Positions 46,337 through 57,800 of a stretch of DNA of 64,000 nt are shown here, one piece after another (the stretch's first letter is position 1; every line of letters starts with the position of its first letter). The position numbers and the translations under genes were made by a program. The notes beneath the pieces were generated by a model that saw nothing but the letters and a program-made list of their open reading frames with translations, was not told the DNA's origin and searched no databases. Origin of the DNA: Channallabes apus (Eukaryota > Chordata > Actinopteri > Siluriformes > Clariidae); the NCBI GenBank assembly GCA_030522415.1, contig CM060126.1, positions 10,894,352 through 10,958,351 on the forward strand, written 5' to 3'.

Positions 46337-47144
46337 TGTTACGTCCCTGACGTATTATATACTGTATATATATATTTTCTGTGTTGCCTGCTCTCTTGGG
46401 TGTGTTTCCCTCTCTCTGTTTTTAAAACAGGTTTAATTGGCCTCTACCGTGGAGAGGGGTGCTGATTGGGGGATCAGTCAGTGATGTGTGCCTTACTCCC
46501 GCTTCCTGTACCTCCATAGGACAAGCACTTCCTGAACCTGTGTGCTTACTCCCGTCTCCTGTACCTCCATTGGACAAGCACTTCCTGAACCTGTGTGCCT
46601 TACTCCCGCCTCCTGTGTTGCCTAGCACTTTGTGCAGCTCTATTTAAACGCCATCCTGCCTGCTGCTCGAGAGACAACTGCTTGATTTGTTATGGTGTTT
46701 TGCTAATATATATTTGACTTATTGTGTATCGACTTTTGCTGCCCTTTTCGACCTCGATTTTTGCTATTGCCCTTTGTATATAATTTTGTATACTGTGTAA
46801 ATATCATTGTGTATATAGTGGTAAGTAGGGAGTCGACGCCCTTTTTGTTCTTCCCCCATTTTTTCTCCTGGTTATGCTAGTCAGGGAGTTAGGTAAGACT
46901 ATATGTATTTTGGTACGTTTTTGTTGTTAGGTTAGGTAGACTTTTGTGATTATAGTTAGTGGGTTTGGTTTATTATTTTGGCATTGTCGGCTCCTGAAGA
47001 TATTACCACCTTTTGTAAATATTTGTACATAGAATTAAACTGCAGTTGATCTCAACCCCCCATTTATTTCCCCATTTATCTTCTTTCCTTTTCCTAATTT
47101 ATTTTATTGTCTGTTGCGGCCTGACCCTAGACCAGGACGTAACA
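46337..47144 (+). repeat. 5' LTR of element 3
   Basis: 808 bp. It carries two tandem copies of a roughly 60-bp unit (CCTCCATAGGACAAGCACTTCC...) where the 3' LTR has one. Both LTRs contain TACTGTA followed by TATATATA near the start. Confidence 0.92.
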
Positions 47145-47148
47145 GAAT

Positions 47149-47161
47149 TGGGGGCTCGTCC
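47149..47161 (+). promoter_or_regulatory. Primer-binding site, tRNA-Pro
   Basis: TGGGGGCTCGTCC starts four bases after the LTR. It equals the first 13 bases of the well-known tRNA-Pro primer site of gammaretroviruses; the last bases have diverged. Confidence 0.8.
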
Positions 47162-47243
47162 ATTGTTTTGTTGTTTATCTGTTGGTTTTGGGTTTGTTTG
47201 TTTGTTTGTTTTTGGCTATAGGAGGTATGTGTTTGTCACTAAT

Positions 47244-49035
47244 ATGGCAACCAAATTTAATTTAGACCAGTTTGTTATTTGTCCTTCAGTGGAGCATTTT
47301 GAAAGGTGCAGGAAGGATGACTTATTGTTGCTTGCTGACTTACAGCATCTCGGTCCCACGGAGCGCGAATAAGCGCGACATTAAACAAATGCTTCAGGCA
47401 GAGCTGATTAAACAGCGCATTCTTATGGATCCTACCGAGGCGGGTGTTGTACATCAGTCCGGTAAGTCCGAGGATTCAGCTACAGCGGAGGCTGTGGTCG
47501 AACCCAAGGACCCCGCACACATAGATTCCGCGGTGGTAGGTCCGTCACTGAATGACCCGAAGCTCGCGCTGCAATTGAAGCAGTTGGACCTAGAGTTAGC
47601 CCGTCAGCATTATGAATCTCAAATGCTTCAATTTCGTATGGTGGAACTCGAGTCTCAGAGGGAAATTAAATTAAAGGAATTGGAGTTGGCACTAAGGAGT
47701 AAGCCAGCTTCAGATTCTCTTGTTCATGGCCCTCTGTCTCCTGTTCGAGCATCATCTCCTGTTCTGCATCCGGCACCTACAACCCCTGTACAGGCGAGTG
47801 ACTCACCACCCGCACCTAGTGGCTCTTCAGCTGTAAGTTCATCTGGCTTTGACATTAGCAAGCATATTGCTTTAGTTCCTATGTTTAGAGAAAGTGAGGT
47901 AGATACATACTTCACTGTATTTGAGCATATTGCAGCCACACTACAGTGGCCTAGAAGCATCTGGTCTCTTCTATTGCAATGCAAGTTTGTTGGGAAGGCA
48001 CAGGAAGTGTGTTCTGCTTTAAGTTTGGAGCAGAGTTTGGATTATGAAACTGTTAAAAATGCTGTTTTACGTGCTTATGAGCTTGTCCCTGAGGCCTACC
48101 GGCAGAAATTTCGTAAACATGTAAAATCTGCCAATCAAACCTATGTTGAGTTTGCACGTGAGAAATCTGTGTTTGATAAATGGTGCACTACCAGTAAAGT
48201 TAGTACTTTTGATGGATTGAAGGAGTTAATTTTGTTGGAGGAATTTAAGAATTGTGTTGCGGAGAAGGTGGTAGTTTATCTAAATGAGCAAAAGATCACT
48301 TCACTTTCAAGTGCAGCCGTCTCAGCTGATGAGTTCACACTGACTCATAAAATCACTTTCTCTCCCCCACGAGGTGAAAATTCCCAACGTAGTGTTAGAA
48401 GCCCTCCAAGTTCTCAGAAAGTTACTCCGGAGAGTCGGGAATGTTTCTATTGTCATGAAAGGGGTCATCTCATTGCTGCTTGTCCTATCTTGTCTCGTAA
48501 AAACCGTAGGAAAATGCAGACCCAGCCCAAAAGTGTCGCATTAACACACGTACCAACAATGCACCAGAAAGATAGTAAATGCTCACAATCCCCTGTAGAT
48601 CCTGCTTTTGAACCTTTTATTATGGAAGGTGTTGTGTCCATATCTAATTCTGAGTTAGAACAAAAACCACTTCGCCTGCTGAGGGACACAGGTTCTGCCC
48701 AGTCGTTCATTTTAGAGGGTATTCTGCCATTGTCTGATAAAACTAGTTGTGGTGCAGATGTACTAGTACAAGGCATTGAAATGGAAATAGTGAAGGCTCC
48801 TCTACATAACATATTTCTGCGATCTAGGTTGGTTACGGGTCTTGTTAAGGTGGCAGTCCGTTCCCAGCTGCCCGTAAAAGGCGTTTCATTCATTTTAGGC
48901 AATGACTTAGCTGGGGGGAATGTTTGCCAGTTGCCTATTGTTACAGATGTACCTGTAATTGATGAGAATGAGACAATCTCGCATAAATTTCCACGAGTGT
49001 TTAACTCGTGTGGTCACACGTGCTCAGGCTCGTAA
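47244..49035 (+). pseudogene. Gag and protease of element 3
   Basis: ATG at 47244 opens a frame that shifts at about 47360-47372 into the long frame ending at 49035. A coiled-coil-like N-terminal segment (ELARQHYESQMLQFRMVELE) is followed by a capsid at about 47860-48350 with FRESEVDTYFTVFEHIA, GKAQEVCSAL, LRAYELVPEAYRQKFR and LILLEEFKNCV blocks. This pattern is shared with the vertebrate SCAN domain, which was derived from a Gmr1-like capsid. Then come one zinc knuckle CFYCHERGHLIAAC (about 48442) and a protease DTGS (48685). A one-base break near 49010 ends the frame before the integrase. Confidence 0.88.
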
Positions 49036-50731
49036 GAAGAGAAGTGCGGAAGATTTTTCCGATTCATTCATGTGTGCGGAAGACCCCATATTTAAACTTT
49101 CTGTTGTGCCTTCACCCCCTGTGAATAATCCAGATACTGTCTCTACTCCAATCTTTGGACCCAGTTGTGCTAAACCTTTATTTGGACGTGATCAGCTGGT
49201 AAATGCTCAAAAATCTGATAACTCCCTTCAACCATGTTTCACTTTGGCAGTTAAGGAAGCAGAATTGTCACAGCGGCCTACTGCATATTTTGTTAAGGAT
49301 CAGCTGTTAATGCATAAATGGACACCTAAAAATTCTGATAACAACTGGAGTTCAGTATTCCAGGTTGTGGTCCCAAAACCTTATAGAAGTCATGTCTTAA
49401 GTCTTGCTCATGACCATGACTTGTCTGAGCATCTGGGTATTCGAAAAACATATGCTCGAATTCTAAAGCATTTCTTTTGGCCGGCTCTGAAATCAGATGT
49501 AGCATCCTACTGTCGTTCGTGCCCAATCTGCCAAATTGCAGGTAAACCTAATCAGGTCATCCCTCGTGCTCCACTCTGCCCAATTCCTGTGATGGGAGAA
49601 CCTTTTGAGAGAATTTTGATAGATTGTGTAGGTCCCCTTCCTCGAACAAAGTCGGGAAATTCATATTTACTCTCTTTAATGTGTGCTGCATCTAGATATC
49701 CTGAGGCTATACCACTTCGCAACATTAAGTCTCGAGCTATCGTACGTGCCCTTACCAAGTTCTTTTCTACTTTCGGGCTACCCAAGTATGTCCAGTCTGA
49801 CCGTGGTTCCAATTTTATGTCGGCCCTGTTTAAAAGAGTGTTGGAAGAGCTTGATATAAAGCATCAGGTCTCTAGTGCCTATCACCCAGAATCACAAGGT
49901 GTGTTAGAAAGATTCCACCAAACACTAAAATCGATGCTTCGCACATATTGCTTGCAGCACAGAAAGGACTGGGACGAAGCAGTTCCATTCCTACTATTTG
50001 CAATATGGGATACCGTACAAGAGTCTCTTGGATTTAGCCCAGCAGAGTTGGTTTTTGGCCATTCTGTTTGAGGTCCTTTGAAAGTGCTTCAGGAGAAAAT
50101 GTTGTCTCCTACTTCGGTCAGTCCTCTACCTAGAAACGTTTTAGATTATGTAAGCCTGGTTCGAGAACGCCTGCACACGGCATGCAAGTTAGCTCATCGT
50201 TCGCTCACCTCCTCCCAGGCCAAGATGAAGAGGAGATTCGATAAGAAGGCTGTTGTACGTGAATTTAAAGAAGGTGACCAAGTGCTTGCTTTACTCCCGA
50301 TTACAGGTTCCGCCCTTCAAGCTAGGTTTTCTGGTCCATATATTATTAGTTCTCGATTAAGTAGCACCGATTATGTGATAAAGACACCTGACAGAAGGAG
50401 GAAGACTCGTGTCTGCCATGTAAACATGCTAAAACCTTTTCTCTCTCGAAATACTGAGGAGATTTCCCCAATCACCCCCAAACACCCCTGTTCCACAGGC
50501 ATTACACCTGAATATTCTCCAGAATTCGACGGTCTCAATTTGGGTAGATCATCTGTCCCTTGTGCGAGTTTGTCAAACTCTGTGTGGCTAAGTAAACTTG
50601 AGTGCAAACTTGTCCATGTACCAGCTTCCGCCCAGGAAGACATCATTAGGCTTATAAGGAGTCACCCTGCACTCTTTTCAGACACACCCTCACGCACAAC
50701 CGTCATTGAACATGACATAGATGTACAGTAG
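48959..50731 (+). pseudogene. Integrase of element 3 (upstream of RT)
   Basis: Zinc finger (HDLSEHLGIRKT...CRSCPICQ), catalytic core with LIDCVGPLP, QSDRGSNF and GVLERFHQTL, then C-terminal DNA-binding domain (50078-50731; RFDKKAVVREFKEGDQVLAL). A TGA at 50069, where the family has Arg, splits core from C-terminal part. The frame ends at a stop created by the footprint at 50724-50730. Placement before RT is the unusual point. Confidence 0.9.
50724..50730. other. Probable Tc1 excision footprint in element 3 pol
   Basis: TACAGTA between the codons for HDIDV and GDHRPI, two blocks that are directly adjacent in Ty3-type pol. The five extra bases shift the frame and place a stop. Confidence 0.85.
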
Positions 50732-52005
50732 GCGACCACCGACCTATTAAACAAAATGCCTACCGAATTAACCCGACCAAATGTGCTATAATGAAGCAGG
50801 AGACTGATTATTTGCTAAGAAATCAGTTAGCCATTCCCAGTTGTAGTCCATGGTGCTCTCCCTGTCTTTTAGTTCCAAAATCTGATAATACTTATCGATT
50901 TTGCACAGATTATCGTAAAATTAACTCTGTTACCAAGGCTGACTCATTTCCTCTTCCCCGGATGGAATATTGTGTTGACCGGATAGGTCAGGAAAGGTAT
51001 GTCACAAAATTAGACCTTCTAAAAGGATACTGGCAAGTTCCACTCACTCCGTGAGCCTCTGAAATCTCTGATTGTGCTACACCTGATAGGTTTCTTCAGT
51101 ATACAGTCATGGCTTTTGGTTTAAGAAATGCACCTGCTACCTTTCAGCGTTTAATGACACAAGTCTTAGGTGATGTGAATAATTGTGAAGCCTACCTTGA
51201 TGATGTAGTTGTGTTTGCAGATACCTGGAATGAGCATCTCTCTGTTTTAAACTGTGTGTTTGATCGCCTCCAGAATGCTTCTCTGACTCTGAACCTTGAA
51301 AAGTGTGAATTCGCTCATGCTACTGTTACCTATTTAGGCAAGCAGGTGGGACAAGGCATGGTTTGCCCGCTGGATGCTAAAGTGCAGGCAATTAAGGCAT
51401 TTCCAGCCCCTAGGACAAAACGAGAACTCAGACGTTTCTTAGGTATGGCTGGATATTACCGAAGTTTCTGTAGAAACTTTTCAGATGTGGTCCTTCCACT
51501 AACAAACCTTCTTCGTGACTCTATCCCTTTTGTGTGGTCTGCTACTTGTCAAGATGCATTTAATGCTGTGAAGCTATTGCTGTGCAGTGCACCTGTTCTT
51601 TCTGCCCCTGATTTTAGCAAACCCTTCCAACTTGAAGTAGATGCCAGTGGTACCGGGATAGGTGCAGTACTCATCCAAGAAGATGCTCATAGTATCGATC
51701 ACCCTGTGAGTTTCTTCTCCCGTAAATTTAATCGTTGCCAGCTTAACTATAGTACCATCGAGAAGGAAGCTCTTGCCCTCTTACTTGCACTTCAGCATTT
51801 TGAGGTGTATATTGGATCCAGTTCTGAACCCATAGTGGTGTTTACTGATCACAATCCTCTCGTGTTCTTACAACGTATGACTAATAGTAATCAATGACTC
51901 ATGCGTTGGGCCATGATTGTGCAGGGATTCAATATTGACATTCGGCATAAAAAGGGATCTGAAAACATTGTAGCAGACACGTTATCTCGCTGTGAGTCTG
52001 AGTAA
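50732..52005 (+). pseudogene. Reverse transcriptase and RNase H of element 3
   Basis: RT motifs: FCTDYRKINSVT, LDLLKGYWQVPL, FGLRNAPATFQ and AYLDDVVVFA. RNase H: LEVDASGTGIGAVL, FTDHNPL and ENIVADTLSR. The frame is interrupted by TGA at 51052 and 51895, both where Arg is expected and both one C-to-T change from CGA. The order RT-RH at the 3' end is as in copia and Gmr1. The purine tract AAGGGGGAGGG precedes the 3' LTR. Confidence 0.92.
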
Positions 52006-52040
52006 GGATTGAACTTGATGTTCAATCTTAAGGGGGAGGG

Positions 52041-52784
52041 TGTTACGTCCCTGACGTATTATATACTGTATATATATATATTTTCTGTGTTGCCTGCTCT
52101 CTTGGGTGTTTCCCTCTCTCTGTTTTTAAAACAGGTTTAATTGGCCTCTACCATGGAGAGGGGTGCTGATTGGGCGATCAGTCAGTGATGTGTGCCTTAC
52201 TCCCGCTTCCTGTACCTCCATAGGACAAGCACTTCCTGAACCTGTGTGCCTTACTCCCGCCTCCTGTGTTGCCATTGGACTAGCACTTTGTGCAGCTCTA
52301 TTTAAACGCCATCCTGCCTGCTGCTCGAGAGACAACTGCTTGATTTGTTATGGTGTTTTGTGATATATATTTGACTTATTGTGTATCGACTTTTGCTGCC
52401 CTTTTCGACCTCGATTTTTGCTATTGCCCTTTGTATATATTTTTGTATACTGTGTAAATATCATTGTGTATATTGTGGTAAGTAGGGAGTCAACGCCCTT
52501 TTTGTTCTTCCCCCATTTTTTCTCCTGGTTATGCTAGTCAGGGAGTTGGGTAAGACTATATGTATTTTGGTATGTTTTTGTTAGGTTAGGTAGACTTTTG
52601 TGATTCTAGTTAGTGGGTTTGGTTTATTATTTTGGCATTGTCGGCTCCTGAAGATATTGCCACCTTTTGTAAATATTTGTACATAGAATTAAACTGCAGT
52701 TGATCTCAACCCCCCATTTATCTTTTCCTTTTCCTAATTTATTTTATTGTCTGTTGCGGCCTGACCCAAGACCAGGACGTAACA
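52041..52784 (+). repeat. 3' LTR of element 3
   Basis: 744 bp, similar to 46337-47144 but with one repeat unit fewer and several substitutions, so the insertion is older than elements 1 and 2. Confidence 0.92.
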
Positions 52785-53291
52785 AGATCAAGTAAGACAA
52801 TAAAAATAGGAAGGGTATAAAGCTTGACAAAGAATGTCATAACTCAGCCACAGTCTGCCTCAAACTCCATGACCCACAACACATCACAGCCTACTACAAT
52901 GGTCACCACTCATGTTCGGATATTTGACCCAGTTCTCTTTTCTGTTCTTTGGATTTTGCTTTTACCTGTGATAATCTGCTCATTGACCAACCTTGTGCCT
53001 GTCCGTTTATGAGCCTGTCTTACATCTTGTAGGTACAGTATATGCGCTAATCTTTATTCTCATCTGTTTAAACTTCTTCTATTTCTGACGAGAGATCAAA
53101 AGTATTAGGTTCACAATACAGTGTAAATGTGGCTGTCAGGATTCAGGAGGGATATAGACAAGTGTAAAAGAAATGTAGTTTAAAAATTATTATGATTCTT
53201 ATTGTTCACTGCATTATACCATAATTTTCGCTTCTGACCTGTTCTGTTTGTTTAACTGAATTTTGTTTTACAGTTAATAACATGCAGTAAT

Positions 53292-53520
53292 ATGGGCGGC
53301 ACGGCACGGTGGTGTAGTGGTTAGCACTGTCGCCTTGCACCTCCAGGGTCCTGTAGTGTGTGAATGGGTGTGCGAGTGTGTATGTACTGTATGTGTGCCC
53401 TGCAATGGATTGGCCCCCTGTCCAGGGTGTACCCTGCCTCGTGCCCTAAGCCTCCTGGGATAGGCTCCAGGCCCCTGTGACCCTGAATACAGGATAAAGC
53501 GGTATAGAAGATGAGTGAGA
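53292..53520 (+). repeat. SINE copy with internal deletion
   Basis: GGTGTAGTGGTTAGCACTGTCGCCTTGCACC jumps straight to GTAGTGTGTGAATGGGTG. The body reads GTGTATGTACTGTATGTGTGCC where the full copy has GTGTATGTGTGTGTGCC, consistent with a footprint at 53385-53391. Tail ends GGTATAGAAGATGAG. Confidence 0.85.
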
Positions 53521-53666
53521 GAGTGAGAACATGCAGTAATTGGTCCATTTCTTGCAAGAGGCTCATGGGCAGGGTGAGAACGCTGAGAAATGGGGCTCAT
53601 TGGGAAGCTTGTTATAATAGATCTGGTTTAAATGGTCAAAAATGGACAAACAAACTGTCAAATCTT

Positions 53667-53670
<4 letters not shown>

Positions 53671-53747
<77 letters not shown>
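53671..53747. repeat. (AT)n microsatellite
   Basis: About 38 AT units in a row, then A/T-only sequence. Confidence 0.95.
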
Positions 53748-53752
<5 letters not shown>

Positions 53753-54588
53753 AAATAATAATTATTTTTTTTTTATTACAAACTAAATGATGGTGAAAAA
53801 TGGTGCAGAATGTGAATGAATCATTATCAACTGGAACAATGTCAACTCCTTGAAATGGACATAAGGGGTGAGGTGTTTATGATTTTTCATAAAATGTTTT
53901 TGCTCGTGGTCTTCACTCATGAGAAATTTGACCACAAGTTTGACCCACTTTGACATATATTATTTTCTCATTCTGTAGAATATGTACAGTATATGAGCTG
54001 TTTGTGCTTGTCAGATATTTGTGAACATTGTATTTGTCATGTATGTATTATTATAAATAAAACAGTTAATATTATTTGCTATTCATTTGCAATACTTTCT
54101 ATGCAAATAACTACAGCCATGGACTAATGACACAAATATTAATTTTCACAAAGTCTGCTGCTTCAGTGTTTTTGATCTTACTATGATATACTGAAGTATA
54201 ATTACAAGCATACAAGCATGAACCCTCAACGCAAACAGCCGAAAGACTCATAATCTCATCTCATTTAAAACAGCTAATATGGATATATGTGAACTTTAGC
54301 TCAAATTGTAAATTGTATCTGAGAAAACAGCTAATTGTTCTAAGGTAAAAGAAATATCCATGTTTTGGCTCCAGAGAGACTGTTGGGATAACAAGTCCAG
54401 ATTTTAAAAGTAAAACAGTATTTTTGTGGAAATGTCAAAATCCTAATATATAACGTCAGAAAATCAAGATAAAAAGTAACAATATTCGATATACAACTGC
54501 ACAATATACGGAACCATATTCTGCCTTTCATTAATTCATTCTCGTATCTGGTGGAAATTTCCACTTGGCCAGGAAGGTTGACCTATCC

Positions 54589-54820
54589 AAGATGGCGCCG
54601 CAGATCCCGCCTCTGCTTTTTCCTAAAGGCTGACTTTTATACCTTTAACAATACAGTAACATTTATGTTGTAGCCACTGTTTTTTTTCCGGCTCCGTGTA
54701 AAACGGCACACTGCGTTAACAAACAGCACATCTATTCCAGTACCATGATTAAATATTTATGGCGTAGTTTAGCCTTCGATTTTACGACGCACGTTTTCGG
54801 ACAACAGGAACTACTTCCGG
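54589..54820 (+). promoter_or_regulatory. sdhd promoter motifs (YY1- and ETS/GABP-like)
   Basis: AAGATGGCG (54589-54597) is a YY1-type site, and ACTTCCGG (54813-54820) is an ETS/GABP (NRF-2) site 36 bp before the start codon. Both are typical of TATA-less promoters of nuclear respiratory genes. The region is less AT-rich than its surroundings. Confidence 0.55.
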
Positions 54821-54855
54821 GTGAGACACAGTGACCTTGGCTGTTTGTGATCGCC

Positions 54856-57800
54856 ATGGCGGCCCTAGTAAGGATCAGCTCCGTTTGCAACAGAGGAGTT
54901 AGCCGTGAGTGCTGTACTTTGAGCTGTTTGTTGTTATTTATCTCTGAACACATAGTTGTGTTTATGTAATAAATTTAAATAAATCCATACTTTGTCCTTC
55001 TGAAACGCAGCGTTAACTCGGATATCAGTTAGTAAAGAGCCGCGCAGTTCCTGTTTAGAGCAAATGTCAAACCCAGCCATGAATATCGTAATGAGAGAAC
55101 TCGAGTGAAACTCTGACAGAGTGAAGGTTAAACATTAAGCAGATCCACCAGGTCTGATCTAAATACATGCTGGTTTTGGCTGATTTCTGTTTGTTATTAA
55201 TAGCTCTATTTATAATCAGTGATTTCTTTTATATAACTTGCTTTTTGTAATGTGCATGGAATTAAATTAAGAGAAAGGCCAGGTAGAGAGAATGATTTGT
55301 TCAGATTTGTTTCTAGCTCTTTTTATTATCCAACTGATAATTTGTGATTTAAAACGGTTTTGTTTGATATCTGGAATTTGCTTTAAAAATTAAATCAATA
55401 AAGTATCTATCTATCTACAATCTATTTACAAATATAATCTGAATAATATAATAATATGAATAAATTATATAATTTTCATAATTTAAAATGTGAAACTCAA
55501 ACTCTAGGATGTTATGTATAGTGAAATATTTCAATATTTTTTTTACTTCAATTATTACAGCGTATAGCACTTGGGCGGAAAATTATAATCCAGTATCTCT
55601 AAATATTGGAATATTTCATTTCCAGTTTCCCAGTATCTATATACAGTGGTACCGTAAGATAAGAAAAGCGAGTTTTCAAATTATTTTGTGGGTTCTTTTG
55701 CATTCAGTTTAGTGCAAAAAAGCAGCCGGTGCCAGGAGGAATAACAAATTACGGTTAAGTGAGATTTGAAGTCTATTTATTCCATGTTATTCTATCTTTT
55801 CTAATTGTTTTCATATGCAAAACTATAAGATTGTACTGTTGGAAATTGTTAATATTTTTGTGTGGCTGGAATAGATCATTTACGATATTTACATCGCAAC
55901 ACAAATTAAAGAACTCTTTAAATAAAATTTGTATGCCAAGGCCACCACTGTACAGGTCCTTCTCAAAAAATTAGCATATTGTGATAAAGTTCATTATTTT
56001 CTGTAATGTACTGATAAACATTAGACTTTCATATATTTTAGATTCATTACACACAACTGAAGTAGTTCAAGCCTTTTATTGTTTTAATATTGATGATTGT
56101 GGCATACAGCTCATGAAAACCCAAAATCCCTATCTCAAAAAATTAGCATATTTCATCGGACCAATAAAATAAGTGTTTTTAATACAAAAAAAAGTCAACC
56201 TTCAAATAATTATGTTCAGTTATGCACTCAATACTTGGTCGGGAATCCTTTTGCAGATTCTTGTGTCTCTCAACTTTCTCTTCACAATATCCCACAGATT
56301 CTCTATGGGGTTCAGGTCAGGAGATTTGGCAGGCCAATTGAGCACAGTAATACCATGGTCAGTAAACCATTTACCAGTGGTTTTGGCACTGTGAGCAGGT
56401 GCCAGGTCGTGCTGAAAAATGAAATCTTCATCTCCATAAAGCTTTTCAGCAGATGGAAGCATGAAGTGCTCCAAAATCTCCTGATAGCTAGCTGCATTGA
56501 CCCTGCCCTTGATAAAACACAGTGGACCAACACCAGCAGCTGACATGGCACCCCAGACCATCACTGACTGTGTGGGTACTTGACACTGGACTTCAGGCAT
56601 TTTGGCATTTCCCTCTCCCCAGTCTTCCTCCAGACTCTGGCACCTTGATTTCCGAATGACATGCAAAACCTGTAGCCCATTTCCTGCACACGCCTGTACA
56701 CGGTGGCTCTGGATGTTTCTACTCCAGACTCAGTCCACTGCTTCCGCAGGTCCCCCAAGGTCTGGAATCGGTCCTTCTCCACAATCTTCCTCAGGGCCCG
56801 GTCACCTCTTCTCGTTGTGCAGCGTTTTCTGCGACACTTTTTCCTTCCCACAGACTTCCCACTTAGGTGCCTTGATACAGCACTCTGGGAACAGCCTATT
56901 CGTTCAGAAATGTCTTTCTGTGTTCTCTTGCTTGAGGGTGTCAATGATGGCCTTCTGGACAGCAGTCAGGTCGGCAGTCTTACTCATGATTGCGGTTTTG
57001 AGTAATGAACCAGGCTGGGAGTTTTTAAAAGCCTCAGGAATCTTTTGCAGGTGTTTAGAGTTAATTAGTTGATTCAGATGATTAGGTTAATAGCTTGTTT
57101 AGAGAACCTTTTCATGGTATGCAAATTTTTTGAGATGGGGATTTTGGGTTTTCATGAGCTGTATGCCACAATCATCAATATTAAAACAATAACATTACAG
57201 AAAATAATGAACTTTATCACAATATGCAAATTTTTTTAGAAGGACCTGTATATAAAACAGAAGGTCTGTTTGTTGTGCCGGTGGTTGCACTGGTAGTTCT
57301 GTCTCAGACATGTCACAGGCATTCCACCCCGGTTGTTACAGTCGGCAGCATCATCATCAACAGTTGTCATACTGTGAGCTTGTTACAAGCATTCCTCACT
57401 AAATGTCACAGTAGACAGCGTCGTCCATGGAGAAAACGTGTACTTCAGGCTGAGCTCATAGCTACTGAAACCCCTGAACATTGGAGCAAAACATTGGAGC
57501 AGCGTGAGGAGTGGCAGCAAGTTGACCACGCACTCCATTCGCAGGTAATGGTAGCATGCAGGCGTCAGGATCTGCATGTGGGTGAAATGCAGACTTAAGA
57601 CGATTGTCAAGCAAAGTCAAGAACTTTGGGAGAGTTTCACAAGGAATGAAAGTGAGACTGGAGTGCATGCATCAAGAGCCACCATGTACAGATGTCTTCA
57701 GGAAGCAGGCTACAGTTGTTGCGTTTCTAGTATCAGACCACTCCTGAACCAGAGACATCAGAAGCGTCTTACCTGGGATACGGGGGAAAATAACTTGGTC

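Larger units (their letters stand above)
46337..52784 (+). mobile_element. Gmr1-like Ty3/Gypsy retrotransposon (element 3), decayed
   Basis: LTRs TGTTACGTCC...GACGTAACA (808 and 744 bp), target duplication AGAT (46333-46336 and 52785-52788). Domain order: gag, protease, integrase, then RT and RNase H. The order is copia-like although the sequences are of Ty3/Gypsy type. This is the hallmark of Gmr1, described from Atlantic cod. Frames are broken by two small indels, one 5-bp TACAGTA footprint and three CGA-to-TGA-type stops. Confidence 0.92.
52789..54588. other. Intergenic between element 3 and sdhd
   Basis: Holds a SINE (53292-53520) and an (AT)n tract. The rest is AT-rich without genes. 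TACAGTA/TACTGTA at 53034, 53385, 53985 and 54652. Confidence 0.6.

Noticed and set aside
53671..53786. ORF of alternating I and Y
   Set aside because: It is a translation of the (AT)n microsatellite.
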